From Oceanococcus sp964629015 (lineage in GTDB: Bacteria; Pseudomonadota; Gammaproteobacteria; Nevskiales; Oceanococcaceae), in assembly GCA_964629015.1 (NCBI GenBank), contig CAZVMN010000001.1, forward strand, positions 383,424 to 447,423: 64,000 nucleotides of DNA. Direction: 5' to 3'. The notes below the pieces were generated by a model. That model did no database searches. It had not been told where the DNA came from and worked only from the letters and a program-made list of their open reading frames with translations. Below, one piece after another: positions 8,580 through 17,045 of the stretch (positions are counted from its first letter, which is position 1; every line of letters starts with the position of its first letter). The position numbers and the translations under genes are program-made.

Positions 8580-9602
8580 TCATGAGCTGAGCAGGGTGTG
8601 CAGCAAGGCATCCACTGCATCGTCCCAGCTCAGGGTGGACCGAACCCACTGCTGAATGCGCCTTGACTCGGTTTCGAGCGCATCGCGCTGATTCTGCCAG
8701 CGTTGGATCAAGCGGCTCATCTCGCCTACGCTGCCGCATACCAGCGCGCCAAATTCAGGGTGGGCGCCGGTGTCGAACGCGAGGCTGGCCGTACCCTGTG
8801 CCTGGGCTTCCAGCAGTGGCAGGTTGCAGCCTTCCCACAGCGAGGGCGAGACAAACACGTCGATCTGACGCAGATAGGCTTCGCGCGCAGCGTCGCTGGC
8901 ATTGCGAAAGACCTGAATCCCGGCTTGGGCGTAGCGGGTTTCATCTTCGGCCTCGCCGCGGCCCATCAGGCTGAAGTGGGCCTGCGGGCAGGTGCTGGCC
9001 AAGGCGCGATAAAGCTCGCCACCCTTGTAACGTTCTTCGCCACGGCCCAGTCGCATCAGGCAGCCGACTTTGAGCTGTCCGGCTTGGGCTGACAGCGGCA
9101 CGTCTTGCGCCGCATCGGTGGTGCGCTTGAGCACATGTTCCCAGCCGTTGCGAATGACCTGGGCAGCCGGCCAGCCGATCTGCTCACGGATGAAATCGGA
9201 AATGGCGATGACACCGTCAAGATTGGGATAAACCGCGGTTTTTTTGCGTTGAATCTGGGCCTGACGTTCGCTGCGCGAACGGCTGAAAAAGCCCGGGTCC
9301 GGATCGCCATGCTCCCACGCCCATGTGCTGACATCACGCAGGGTTGGCAGGGCTTCGAAATACGGCGAGGCATGGGCGATGACGTGGGTCGCGCCCAATT
9401 CCTCGACCAATGCGCTCAGTCGCGCACTGTCAGCAGCCACCCGACGAACCGGCAGCGTGCCGAAATCCCCGCTCATTTCCTGGCATCCCACGCTGACGCT
9501 GATGCCGCGCGCGATCAAGCGCCGGCTGATTTCCTCAATGACCACGGCGACGCCAAAGCCGGGTTGCATGCGTACGGTCAGAAAAAGGATGTGCGGGATC
9601 AT
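8580..9602 (-). CDS. GT4-family glycosyltransferase
   Basis: The 340-residue protein has the GT-B architecture of GT4 enzymes. The N-terminal segment MIPHILFLTVRMQPGFGVAVVIEEISRRL matches the acceptor domain with a glycine-rich loop. The C-terminal half has LGRGEERYKGGELYRAL, then SLWEGCNLPLLEAQAQG at about residues 255-271, corresponding to the nucleotide-sugar EX7E motif. It should retain the configuration of a sugar taken from a nucleotide donor. The start overlaps the end of the upstream 1058-residue gene by 4 bases, and about 40 bases separate its stop from the preferred start of the giant gene, so co-transcription is likely. Sugar specificity is not predictable. Confidence 0.87.
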   Translation of the reverse strand: MIPHILFLTVRMQPGFGVAVVIEEISRRLIARGISVSVGCQEMSGDFGTLPVRRVAADSARLSALVEELGATHVIAHASPYFEALPTLRDVSTWAWEHGDPDPGFFSRSRSERQAQIQRKKTAVYPNLDGVIAISDFIREQIGWPAAQVIRNGWEHVLKRTTDAAQDVPLSAQAGQLKVGCLMRLGRGEERYKGGELYRALASTCPQAHFSLMGRGEAEDETRYAQAGIQVFRNASDAAREAYLRQIDVFVSPSLWEGCNLPLLEAQAQGTASLAFDTGAHPEFGALVCGSVGEMSRLIQRWQNQRDALETESRRIQQWVRSTLSWDDAVDALLHTLLSS

Positions 9603-12600
9603 AGCCAGTGGGCCTCGATCCAGTTGTGCCAGCGGCGCATCAGGCGGCGCCGGTCGGCCCAGTTTTCTTCGCCGATCTCGCGCGTGCCATTCTCATAATG
9701 AATGATCTGCCCGACATGCTGGACCGCGCTGGCAAAACCGCCTCGCGCTGCGGCCAGACACAGATCCACGTCCTGACACTCGGCGGCGTAGCTTTCGTCA
9801 AAGCCGCCGGTCACCTGCAGTGCTTCGCTACGCGCCATCAGCAGCGCGCCAGTCACGGCCAGGCAGGTGCGCTGTTCGCCCGGTTTGAGTGTGGTTGGGG
9901 CATGAGCGCCGGGGTGATGAACAAAGCCGCGCAACGGCCCCTGCTCGAAGGCGGCGATGCCCTGGTGTTGGACTGTGCCGTCGGGGAACTGCAGCAGGGC
10001 GCCGACAATGCCGATGGCCGGCTCAGCATGCACGGCGGTGCGCAGTTGAAGCAGCGCATCCGCGGCATCGTCAAAAGCGATGTCGTTGTTCAGAAACAGC
10101 ACGGTGTCGAGATCCTGCGCATGCGCAAGCAACTGGTTGTTGCAGCGGGAGAACTGGTAGTCCAGCCCTGTGATCAGGCGGCAGCACGCCGGCAGACTGC
10201 GATACAGCGCCAGCACCTCCGGATCTTCGCTGCCGGTGTCGCCGATGATGATGCGCAGTTCCAGGCCCAGCGCGGCAAAGGCCGGCTCCGCGGCTATCAG
10301 TGCGTGGGTCAGGGGCACGATGTATTCCGGCCGGTCTTTGGTCAGGATCAGTGCGGCCAGCCCAGGCTGCGTGCCGGGGGTACCCAGGGTCACCGCCCGT
10401 TGGGCTTCGCGAACATCTAACACGCGCTGCTGGTTGCCATCCACATACCAGCGCAACGGGGGGTGCAGACCAGCTGGGCTGGGAGCGTTGCGGGTGTCGA
10501 GACCCAGCAGCGGCCACAGTGCGGCGCGCCCGTTGCCCAGATAAGGCGTGAGCGGACGAAACTTGCTCAGGCTCAGGTTGAGGTTGTGAAACGGGTCGCG
10601 GGCTATCGGTTCGGCCCAGCGCACCTGCATCCAGGCCACCTCACGGGCGAACTCATCACCGCGCCCGCGTGAATGATCCTTGAGTGACACCGATTCGTGG
10701 TGGATCAGCTGCACGCGTGGTTCGAGGCGGCAATACAGGCCGTGTTCGCGTAGGCGTAGGCAGTAGTCCACATCGTTGAAGGCGACGGTCAGATTGTGCT
10801 CGTCGAGGCCGCCCAGCTTCAGGTAGATGTCCTTGCGGGTGAGCAGGCAGGCGCCGGCCACGGCGCTGACTTCATGCACATGATCCAGCACCCCCGCAGG
10901 TACGCGCTGCGGCGCCACGGTGGCAAAGCGATTGGCGGCAACACCGCCGGGGCCCATCAGCACGCCAGCGCTCTGAATGCGCCCGTCGGGATACAGCAGC
11001 ATGGCGCCGACCGCGCCGCAATCAGGTTCGCAGGCTTCATCGACCAGCCGATCCAGCCAGTCCGGCTGGCTGATTTCGATGTCGTTGTTGAGCATGCACA
11101 GCAGCTCGCCCTGGGCCAGACGTGCGCCGACGTTGCACAGCTCGGAGTAGTTGAACGGGCGGTCCCAGCGTTTGACCGTGATGCGTGGGTCTTTGCCCAG
11201 CTCAGCCAGATAGCTCAGGGCTTGTGGGTCTGCGCTGCCGTTGTCGATCAGGACGATGTCCCAGGCCGGGTAGCGCGTCTGGCTGTGAATGCCTTCGATA
11301 CAGGTGCGCAGGTAATCGACCTGATCGCGGGTCGGGATGATGATGCTGACCTGCGGCTGGTGTGTGCGCGGTGTGCGCGGGGCAGCTTTACGGGGCTTGG
11401 GCTTGCGTTGCAGTCCGATGAACGGGATGTGGGCTGGCTCAGCCTGTTCGAGGACGCCGCGCAGCGTGCTTGGCTGCTGCTGAATCAATTGTTTGGCCAG
11501 CGGATGATGCGGTCGCATCATCAAAGCCGCGATGTGCAGGGCGCCGCTGCGTGCCCGTGCCGGACTCCAGTCGGGTTTGAAATCCAGCGTTTCGGATTGG
11601 TCGCCTTCGGCACGGATACGTTCATCAAAATACAGCGCGGTGTCTGGGTCGCGCTGAAGCCTACACAGGCCCAGAGCGAGGGCGTCTTCGTAAACGCAAT
11701 CGGCCTGCTCCAGCCATATCAATGCATCGATGTCCGACAAAGTCTCGGCGGCGGCATAGCTGCACAGTTGCAGTTCCAGCGCTGTGTCGCCGCTGACCGA
11801 GCGGATCACCTGCGGGCTTTGCTCAGGAGCATGCACCAGCGCAATACGTGCGTGGCCGGGTGAGCCAAAGGCCGCGCGCAATCGACGATATTCCTGTGCA
11901 GTCAGGCGCCCGAACAACTGCCACCATTGTTTCGCGGACAGTGATAGGGCTGTACCGCTACGCTGCCGGGCGCGCCCCGAATCGAGAAAATCGATCAGCG
12001 GGTTGAGGCCTCGGTCGGCCACTTCAGGGTGGTTCTCGCAATATTCGTGCAGCGAGAACTCGGCGCAGGGATCGAGTCCGGCCTCGGCGCCCAAGGCAAC
12101 GAAGTGTTGCAACAGGCTGGGGCCGTCGAAGTCGCTCAGCTGTTTGCGGTAATAGGCGGGATCAAACCAAGCGTTGGGTTTGAGGTTGTTGCGTTCGCCG
12201 TCCACCAGATAGTGCGCTAGCACCGTGTCGTGCGGGGCCAGATCCTTATGCTGGTCGCGGTACCACGTGGTTTTGAGCAATGGGTGTGGATCGCGCCCTT
12301 CCGCATCGCCGAAGCGGGCATAGTGTTGCAGGGCCGAGGCCTCAAATGCGGCGATGTCCGGATTGCGGTCGCGGTACCAGTGATCGCTGAACAGTGGGTT
12401 GGGTTGGCGTCCCTCCCGGTGACCGCTGGTCAGGTAATGAAACAGTGGGTTGACCCCGATGGCGGCAACATCCGGGTTGTTGTCCAGGTACCATTGGCTA
12501 TCGAACAGTGGGTGCGCATGCAGCACTTGCGTCGCGCCGAAGCGGACGAACGTGCGCAGCGCGTCGCCACTGGTGGCCAGCTCCGGATGGTGATGGGTAA

Positions 12601-12775
12601 ACCAATTCTCGTCCCACAATCCGGAGTCGCGAATCAGGTTCATCTGATGGCGGGTCATTGGGGCCAGACGTTGGCGCAGGCGCAACAACCATCGCTGCAC
12701 CGCGGGGCGGTGCCGCGATGGCAACAGTTGCAGGGTGGCCAGGACTACGGCACGCAGGCGGGAACGACGTAACAT
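9599..12775 (-). CDS. NPDV-repeat protein with two GT2 glycosyltransferase domains, 1058 aa
   Basis: The protein has a basic N-terminus, six NPDV-type repeats (residues ~51-275), a linker, a first GT2 domain (~475-735) and a second GT2 domain (~805-1040). GT-A metal-site motifs are visible in both: LNNDIE near 562-567 and LNNDIA near 895-900, followed by acceptor-site segments AFNDVDYCLRL and AECQDVDLCLAA. Two inverting activities in one chain suggest it adds two sugars or a repeating disaccharide. It is the first gene of the leftward operon and is divergent from the GT2/kps operon, with 73 bases between starts. The ATG at 12775 has only a weak ribosome-binding site; in-frame ATGs at residues 40 and 45 are alternatives. 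Confidence 0.88.
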   Translation of the reverse strand: MLRRSRLRAVVLATLQLLPSRHRPAVQRWLLRLRQRLAPMTRHQMNLIRDSGLWDENWFTHHHPELATSGDALRTFVRFGATQVLHAHPLFDSQWYLDNNPDVAAIGVNPLFHYLTSGHREGRQPNPLFSDHWYRDRNPDIAAFEASALQHYARFGDAEGRDPHPLLKTTWYRDQHKDLAPHDTVLAHYLVDGERNNLKPNAWFDPAYYRKQLSDFDGPSLLQHFVALGAEAGLDPCAEFSLHEYCENHPEVADRGLNPLIDFLDSGRARQRSGTALSLSAKQWWQLFGRLTAQEYRRLRAAFGSPGHARIALVHAPEQSPQVIRSVSGDTALELQLCSYAAAETLSDIDALIWLEQADCVYEDALALGLCRLQRDPDTALYFDERIRAEGDQSETLDFKPDWSPARARSGALHIAALMMRPHHPLAKQLIQQQPSTLRGVLEQAEPAHIPFIGLQRKPKPRKAAPRTPRTHQPQVSIIIPTRDQVDYLRTCIEGIHSQTRYPAWDIVLIDNGSADPQALSYLAELGKDPRITVKRWDRPFNYSELCNVGARLAQGELLCMLNNDIEISQPDWLDRLVDEACEPDCGAVGAMLLYPDGRIQSAGVLMGPGGVAANRFATVAPQRVPAGVLDHVHEVSAVAGACLLTRKDIYLKLGGLDEHNLTVAFNDVDYCLRLREHGLYCRLEPRVQLIHHESVSLKDHSRGRGDEFAREVAWMQVRWAEPIARDPFHNLNLSLSKFRPLTPYLGNGRAALWPLLGLDTRNAPSPAGLHPPLRWYVDGNQQRVLDVREAQRAVTLGTPGTQPGLAALILTKDRPEYIVPLTHALIAAEPAFAALGLELRIIIGDTGSEDPEVLALYRSLPACCRLITGLDYQFSRCNNQLLAHAQDLDTVLFLNNDIAFDDAADALLQLRTAVHAEPAIGIVGALLQFPDGTVQHQGIAAFEQGPLRGFVHHPGAHAPTTLKPGEQRTCLAVTGALLMARSEALQVTGGFDESYAAECQDVDLCLAAARGGFASAVQHVGQIIHYENGTREIGEENWADRRRLMRRWHNWIEAHWL
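11951..12625 (-). repeat. Six tandem NPDV/HYL/EGR repeats at the N-terminus of the double GT2 protein
   Basis: Six units of about 37 residues are visible, the best being FDSQWYLDNNPDVAAIG followed by NPLFHYLTSGHREGRQPNPL. Later units diverge, for example FDPAYYRKQLSDFDG. They precede the GT2 domains directly, whereas in the giant protein the array sits between a coiled coil and a GT4 domain. The shared array in two neighbouring enzymes suggests common ancestry and perhaps a common docking partner. Confidence 0.82.
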
Positions 12776-12848
12776 GCCGCTAATTCTACGTTTATCCTAG
12801 CGAGATGAGCAGGCCCGACCGCGTTATAGCGCACCACCGGAATGACCT

Positions 12849-14441
12849 TTGGCAGCCTTGATTGAGCGCGTCGTGGTGCTGGTGCGCGTGCATTGTCCGC
12901 GTTTGTTCAGCCTGCTGCGCAAGATCTGGTGGTTGCTGCGCCGGCAGCGTTTGCCGCCGCAAATTGGCCGCGGACTGGGGCAGGATCATGCGCTTTACCG
13001 CAAGGCCATGGACGCATCGATTGCGCGGGCGCTCAGCAGCGACACCAAAAGTACGCAGCGGCTTGTTGTCTGGGTGCTGAGTGATGTGCAAACCACCCCT
13101 GAGATGCGCGCCGTGACGTTGCGCTCACTGCAGCTGCAGTCTTTACCGCCGGACCAGATTGTGCAGTCTGGTCCAGCAATCGACCCTAGCTTCAGCGCCG
13201 GCTCGGACGGTGATGTCTTTGTGGCTGTGATGGCAGGCGCTGAGTTGAAATCATATGCCCTCGCCACGCTGATTCGCGTGCTTGAACAGAATCCTCAAAT
13301 TCTGTGCATCGTGCCGGATCATGAGCACGGCGAGGGCGACCAGTGCCGCGTTGTGCCTTGGCTGTCGGCGGGCGTCTATACCCCGAAACTGTGGGCGTGG
13401 AGATCGTCAGCAGCATGGCTGGATCTGACACAACCGGCGACAGTCCAGGGGTTGGCGCATCTACCCGCTGTGTTGGTGCGGGAGCCCGCACGTTTGAGCG
13501 TGCCGGACGTTCCGGCCGTCGACCGTCAGCGTCAAGCTGAAGCAAGCATCAGCGTGATTGTGCCGACACGCGATGGTGGTGCGGTGCTGGGGGAATGTCT
13601 GCGCGGTGTGATCGCGGAACTCGATGCGCTGGATGCGCCGGCGGAACTGCTGGTAGTGGATAACGGTAGCCGCGACCCTCAAACGTTGACGTTGCTTCAG
13701 ACCATGACCGTGGCACATCCGCAGCGGGTCCGCGTTCTGCGTTACGACCATCCGTTCAACTACTCCGCCATCAACAATTTTGCTGCGCGTCTGGCGATCG
13801 GCGAACAGATACTGCTGCTCAATGACGACATACAAACCCGCGAGTCCGGCTGGTTGGCGGCGATGCGCGAAGAACTCGCGCACCCCGGTGTCGCGGCGGT
13901 CGGGGCGCGCTTGCTGTATCCAAATGGCTGTCTGCAGCATGCCGGTGTCGCGTTGGGCTTGGGCGGCGTGGCAGGGCATCCGGGGCGCACGCTCGCCGCT
14001 GACGATCCGCGCTGGTGTGTGTGGCCGCATGATCAGCGGCGTCAGGTCAGCGCAGTGACCGGAGCCTGCCTTCTGACCCGCACGGCGTTATACTGGGACG
14101 TGAACGGGCTCAACGAGGACGCGCTGAGTATTGCGTTCAACGATGTGGATTTCTGCCTCAAGCTGGGTCAAGCCGGCGGTGCGGTTATCTACACTCCGCG
14201 TGCAACATTGGTTCATCACGAGTCAATGAGTCGTGGGGCTGAGGACACCGTGGCGAAACAACAACGCTTTGCTGACGAGATCCGTTACATGCAGCAGAGC
14301 TGGCCTGAGATGATTGCCGATGATCCCTTCTACAGTGCTCATTTGAGCCGGGATCTGGATGACTTGTCTTTTCGCGAGCCCTGCGTTTCCACTTTACTGA
14401 GACCCCGCACACTACCGCCGGTGCTGACATTCTCATCATGA
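12849..14441 (+). CDS. GT2-family glycosyltransferase (TTG start)
   Basis: The 530-residue protein has a divergent N-terminal half (~1-220) and a GT2 catalytic domain (~225-490) with SVIVPTRDGGAVLGECL, LLLNDDIQ (metal site) and SIAFNDVDFCLKLG. It is closely similar to the first GT2 domain of the divergent 1058-residue gene, sharing FNYS, LLYPxG, GACLLTR and HHES motifs, so the two are paralogous. The first in-frame start is a TTG at 12849. The stop overlaps the start of the ABC permease gene by 4 bases (ATGA), placing it at the head of the capsule export operon. It most likely adds a sugar to the exported glycan. Confidence 0.85.
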   Translation: MAALIERVVVLVRVHCPRLFSLLRKIWWLLRRQRLPPQIGRGLGQDHALYRKAMDASIARALSSDTKSTQRLVVWVLSDVQTTPEMRAVTLRSLQLQSLPPDQIVQSGPAIDPSFSAGSDGDVFVAVMAGAELKSYALATLIRVLEQNPQILCIVPDHEHGEGDQCRVVPWLSAGVYTPKLWAWRSSAAWLDLTQPATVQGLAHLPAVLVREPARLSVPDVPAVDRQRQAEASISVIVPTRDGGAVLGECLRGVIAELDALDAPAELLVVDNGSRDPQTLTLLQTMTVAHPQRVRVLRYDHPFNYSAINNFAARLAIGEQILLLNDDIQTRESGWLAAMREELAHPGVAAVGARLLYPNGCLQHAGVALGLGGVAGHPGRTLAADDPRWCVWPHDQRRQVSAVTGACLLTRTALYWDVNGLNEDALSIAFNDVDFCLKLGQAGGAVIYTPRATLVHHESMSRGAEDTVAKQQRFADEIRYMQQSWPEMIADDPFYSAHLSRDLDDLSFREPCVSTLLRPRTLPPVLTFSS

Positions 14442-15265
14442 GTTCCCACCACGACACTGACACACTGATTCCGCCGTTGCCTGAGCGCCCGCTCGGTCGC
14501 AGCAGTTGGCAGGTGTTCGTCGGCTCAATGTGGGCGTTCTTGCTGCGCGAGATGATGAATCAGTTCGGGCGCTCGCGGCTGGGTTACTTCTGGGCGCTGG
14601 CCGAACCCGCGGCGACCGTTGCGATTTTGACCGGATTGCATGCGTTTATTCGAGGCGGGCATCACGATCTTTACGGTGAAAGCCCAGTCGTTTTTTTCGT
14701 CTTCGGCTGCGTGCCATATTTTCTCTACGCCAATTCAGTCTCCGCAGCACAAGGCGTCTGCAACAGCCAGAAAGGACTCTTTAACTATCGGCAGATCAAG
14801 CCCATCGACGTTATTCTCGCGCGTGCCGTGATGGATGCTTTGATGATGATCGGCGTATTGATAGTGTTCCTCGCTGGCTGGTGGTGGTTTGGTCAGGAAT
14901 CACCGCTGCACGATCCGCTGCATTTGCTGGGGGCGCTCTTCTCTCTGTTTGTTCTGGGCGCCAGCATTGGGTTGGTGTTTGAAGTGTTCGGCACGATCTA
15001 CCCGGACGTTCGTAAGCTCATCGCAGTGATCACGCGGCCCATGTTTTTTATATCTGGGCTGTTCTTTACTATCGAGATGATACCGGCAGGCCTGCGCGAT
15101 ATTTTGATTTGGAACCCCGTATTGCACGGTGTGGACCTCGCCCGTGATTCGGTGCTCCCGGAATACGATTCACCTGCCAGTTGGCAGTACCTCTGGGGTT
15201 GTATTCTCGTGGTGCAGTTTATTGGCTTGGCGGCTTACCGCCGTTACCTGTACCGCTTAATCTGA
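14438..15265 (+). CDS. kpsM: Capsule/O-antigen ABC transporter permease (KpsM/Wzm-like)
   Basis: The 275-residue integral membrane protein belongs to the ABC-2 polysaccharide export permeases. It has an N-terminal cytoplasmic part, the conserved LLREMMNQFGRSRLGYFWALAEP segment typical of KpsM-type permeases, and about six hydrophobic segments, with the late motif GLFFTIEMIPAGLRDILIWNP. With the ATPase encoded 5 bases downstream it should form the inner-membrane channel for the glycan. The neighbouring KpsE- and KpsD-like genes favour a group-2 capsule-type exporter over an O-antigen Wzm. Confidence 0.9.
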   Translation: MSSHHDTDTLIPPLPERPLGRSSWQVFVGSMWAFLLREMMNQFGRSRLGYFWALAEPAATVAILTGLHAFIRGGHHDLYGESPVVFFVFGCVPYFLYANSVSAAQGVCNSQKGLFNYRQIKPIDVILARAVMDALMMIGVLIVFLAGWWWFGQESPLHDPLHLLGALFSLFVLGASIGLVFEVFGTIYPDVRKLIAVITRPMFFISGLFFTIEMIPAGLRDILIWNPVLHGVDLARDSVLPEYDSPASWQYLWGCILVVQFIGLAAYRRYLYRLI

Positions 15266-15270
15266 TTCGT

Positions 15271-15942
15271 ATGATTCGGGTCGAGAATCTCACCAAATCA
15301 TACCCTTTGCAGGGTTTCGCTCGGTATACAGTCTTCCGAGGCGTGAGCTTCGAGCTGCCGTCGCGGACTCATGTTGGGATCGTGGGTCGCAATGGCGCAG
15401 GCAAGTCCACCCTGATGCGTTTGCTGGGGGGGATGGAGTTGCCGGATACCGGACGGGTGACATCGGATGGTTTGATTTCGCCGCCTCTTGGCTTGTCCAG
15501 CGGGTTTGCCCAGAAAATTCCTGGGCGTGCCAATGCACGATTCATCTGTCGCATCAATGGTGACGACAACGCCGCAGCGCGTGAGCGGGTCGAGTTCATT
15601 CGCGAATTTTCTGAGCTGGGCGAGTTTTTTGAGCGTCCGGTGGAGACCTATTCATCAGGGATGAAGGCACGACTCGCGTTCTCCATCAGCATGTCGTTTC
15701 AGTACGACTACTACCTTATCGATGAATTGACCGCCGTGGGTGATGAGAAATTTCGCGCAAAGGCTAAAGCGACGTTCGCCGAGAAAAAGGGTCAGGCCAG
15801 TATCATTATGGCCAGCCACAATTTGCAGGCGCTTGGGCGCGACTGCCAGGTCGGACTCTATATGAGCCCGCAAGGCCCTCGGTATTTCGAGGATATCGGG
15901 GAGGCCATTGAGGCCTACAAAAAGGATCAAAAAGCTCGATGA
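15271..15942 (+). CDS. kpsT: Capsule ABC transporter ATP-binding protein (KpsT-like)
   Basis: The 223-residue ATPase has Walker A GRNGAGKST, an ABC signature YSSGMKARLAFSISM and a Walker B region YYLIDELTAVGD. It is short and lacks the C-terminal carbohydrate-binding domain of Wzt-type O-antigen ATPases, which fits a KpsT-type capsule exporter. The ATG at 15271 is chosen because it begins MIRVENLTKSYP, the usual start of the nucleotide-binding fold; the frame is open further upstream but would overlap the permease. It energises export through the adjacent permease. The stop overlaps the next start by 4 bases. Confidence 0.9.
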   Translation: MIRVENLTKSYPLQGFARYTVFRGVSFELPSRTHVGIVGRNGAGKSTLMRLLGGMELPDTGRVTSDGLISPPLGLSSGFAQKIPGRANARFICRINGDDNAAARERVEFIREFSELGEFFERPVETYSSGMKARLAFSISMSFQYDYYLIDELTAVGDEKFRAKAKATFAEKKGQASIIMASHNLQALGRDCQVGLYMSPQGPRYFEDIGEAIEAYKKDQKAR

Positions 15943-17045
15943 TTGAACAATTTTTCAGCCCAGCCATGCGCTTGCAACGTTATCTTGCGCTGGTCATTGG
16001 GCCGACCGTGTTGACCTGCCTCTATCTGGGGCTATTTGCGTCCGACGGTTACGTGAGCCGCGCTTCGTTTCTCATAGAGCAGGACTCACCATCCGCTTCA
16101 GGCGGGGATCTTGCGCTCAGTTTGCTCAATCTGGGTGGTGGCCCGAGCCGGCAAGACAGTCTGGTTGTGGATGTGTTTCTGCGCTCTCGAACGCTGCTCG
16201 ACCGCATTCAGCCGACATTGGACTTGCGTGGTCATTTTTCCAGTGATGAGCGAGATCTGTTCAGCCGCATGGACGCCGAGGCCTCGCAGGAAGACTTCCT
16301 CGAGTTCTACCGCAAGCATTTACATACCCTGGTCGATGAGGAATCTCAGATCATGACCGTTGAATTCACGGCCCATGATCCTGAATATGCGCACAAGGTG
16401 GTTGAGGAACTGGTGCGCCAAGGTGAGGATTTCGTCAATGAAATCAACCAGAGTTTGGCTGAGGAGCAACTGACCTTTATTACCTCCGAAGTTGATAAGG
16501 CGGCGGCCCGGCTGCGCCAAGCCACGGTCGAGCTGCTGGCATTGCAGCGCAAAAATGATGTACTCAACCCGCAGCAAGAGACAGAAGCGGTTGCCCAGAT
16601 CTTGGCAAGCCTGGAAGCGGAGTTGACGCGTCAGAGAACTGAGCTGAAGGCGCTGAGCGGTTATCTCAATCCGACCGCGCCCGATATTGTCGCGACCAAG
16701 CAGCGTATCGACGCACTGCAGGCCCAGGTGGCTGAAGAGCGTAATCGCATGGTGGGCGCGGAGCGCGAGAACTTCAGCGATCTGATGCTGGACTATCAGA
16801 ATGCCGAGGTGAATCTGCGGATTGCAGGCGAACTCTACAAATCAGCCCTGACCAGCTTGGAAACCACGCGACTGGATGCGGTGCGCAAGGCGAAATATGT
16901 GATTCCCGTGGACCGCGCCAGCGTGCCCGATTCGGCGGAGCTGCCGCGAGTGGGTTACTGGACTGTCACGGTCTTCGTGCTTCTCAACCTCATGTACTTT
17001 GTCAGCGGATTGATTGTCGCGACCATTCAGGATCACCGGGAATGA
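15939..17045 (+). CDS. kpsE: Capsule export inner-membrane protein (KpsE/Wzz-type)
   Basis: The 368-residue protein has an N-terminal membrane segment (~14-34, LALVIGPTVLTCLYLGLF), a large periplasmic domain with a coiled coil (~160-310, including EVDKAAARLRQATVELLAL) and a C-terminal membrane segment (~345-365). This is the topology of polysaccharide co-polymerase/KpsE proteins, which bridge the ABC transporter and the outer-membrane protein. It overlaps both neighbours by 4 bases, so kpsT, this gene and the kpsD-like gene are coupled. Confidence 0.87.
   Translation: MIEQFFSPAMRLQRYLALVIGPTVLTCLYLGLFASDGYVSRASFLIEQDSPSASGGDLALSLLNLGGGPSRQDSLVVDVFLRSRTLLDRIQPTLDLRGHFSSDERDLFSRMDAEASQEDFLEFYRKHLHTLVDEESQIMTVEFTAHDPEYAHKVVEELVRQGEDFVNEINQSLAEEQLTFITSEVDKAAARLRQATVELLALQRKNDVLNPQQETEAVAQILASLEAELTRQRTELKALSGYLNPTAPDIVATKQRIDALQAQVAEERNRMVGAERENFSDLMLDYQNAEVNLRIAGELYKSALTSLETTRLDAVRKAKYVIPVDRASVPDSAELPRVGYWTVTVFVLLNLMYFVSGLIVATIQDHRE

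Noticed and set aside
10796..11863. 355-residue open frame on the plus strand
   Set aside because: It is antisense to the double GT2 gene, shows no recognisable motif, and follows from high GC in the third codon position of the real gene.
6020..12625. CRISPR-like or DNA-level tandem repeat from the NPDV arrays
   Set aside because: The periodicity is at protein level inside coding frames; the DNA units have diverged and there are no spacer-type repeats.
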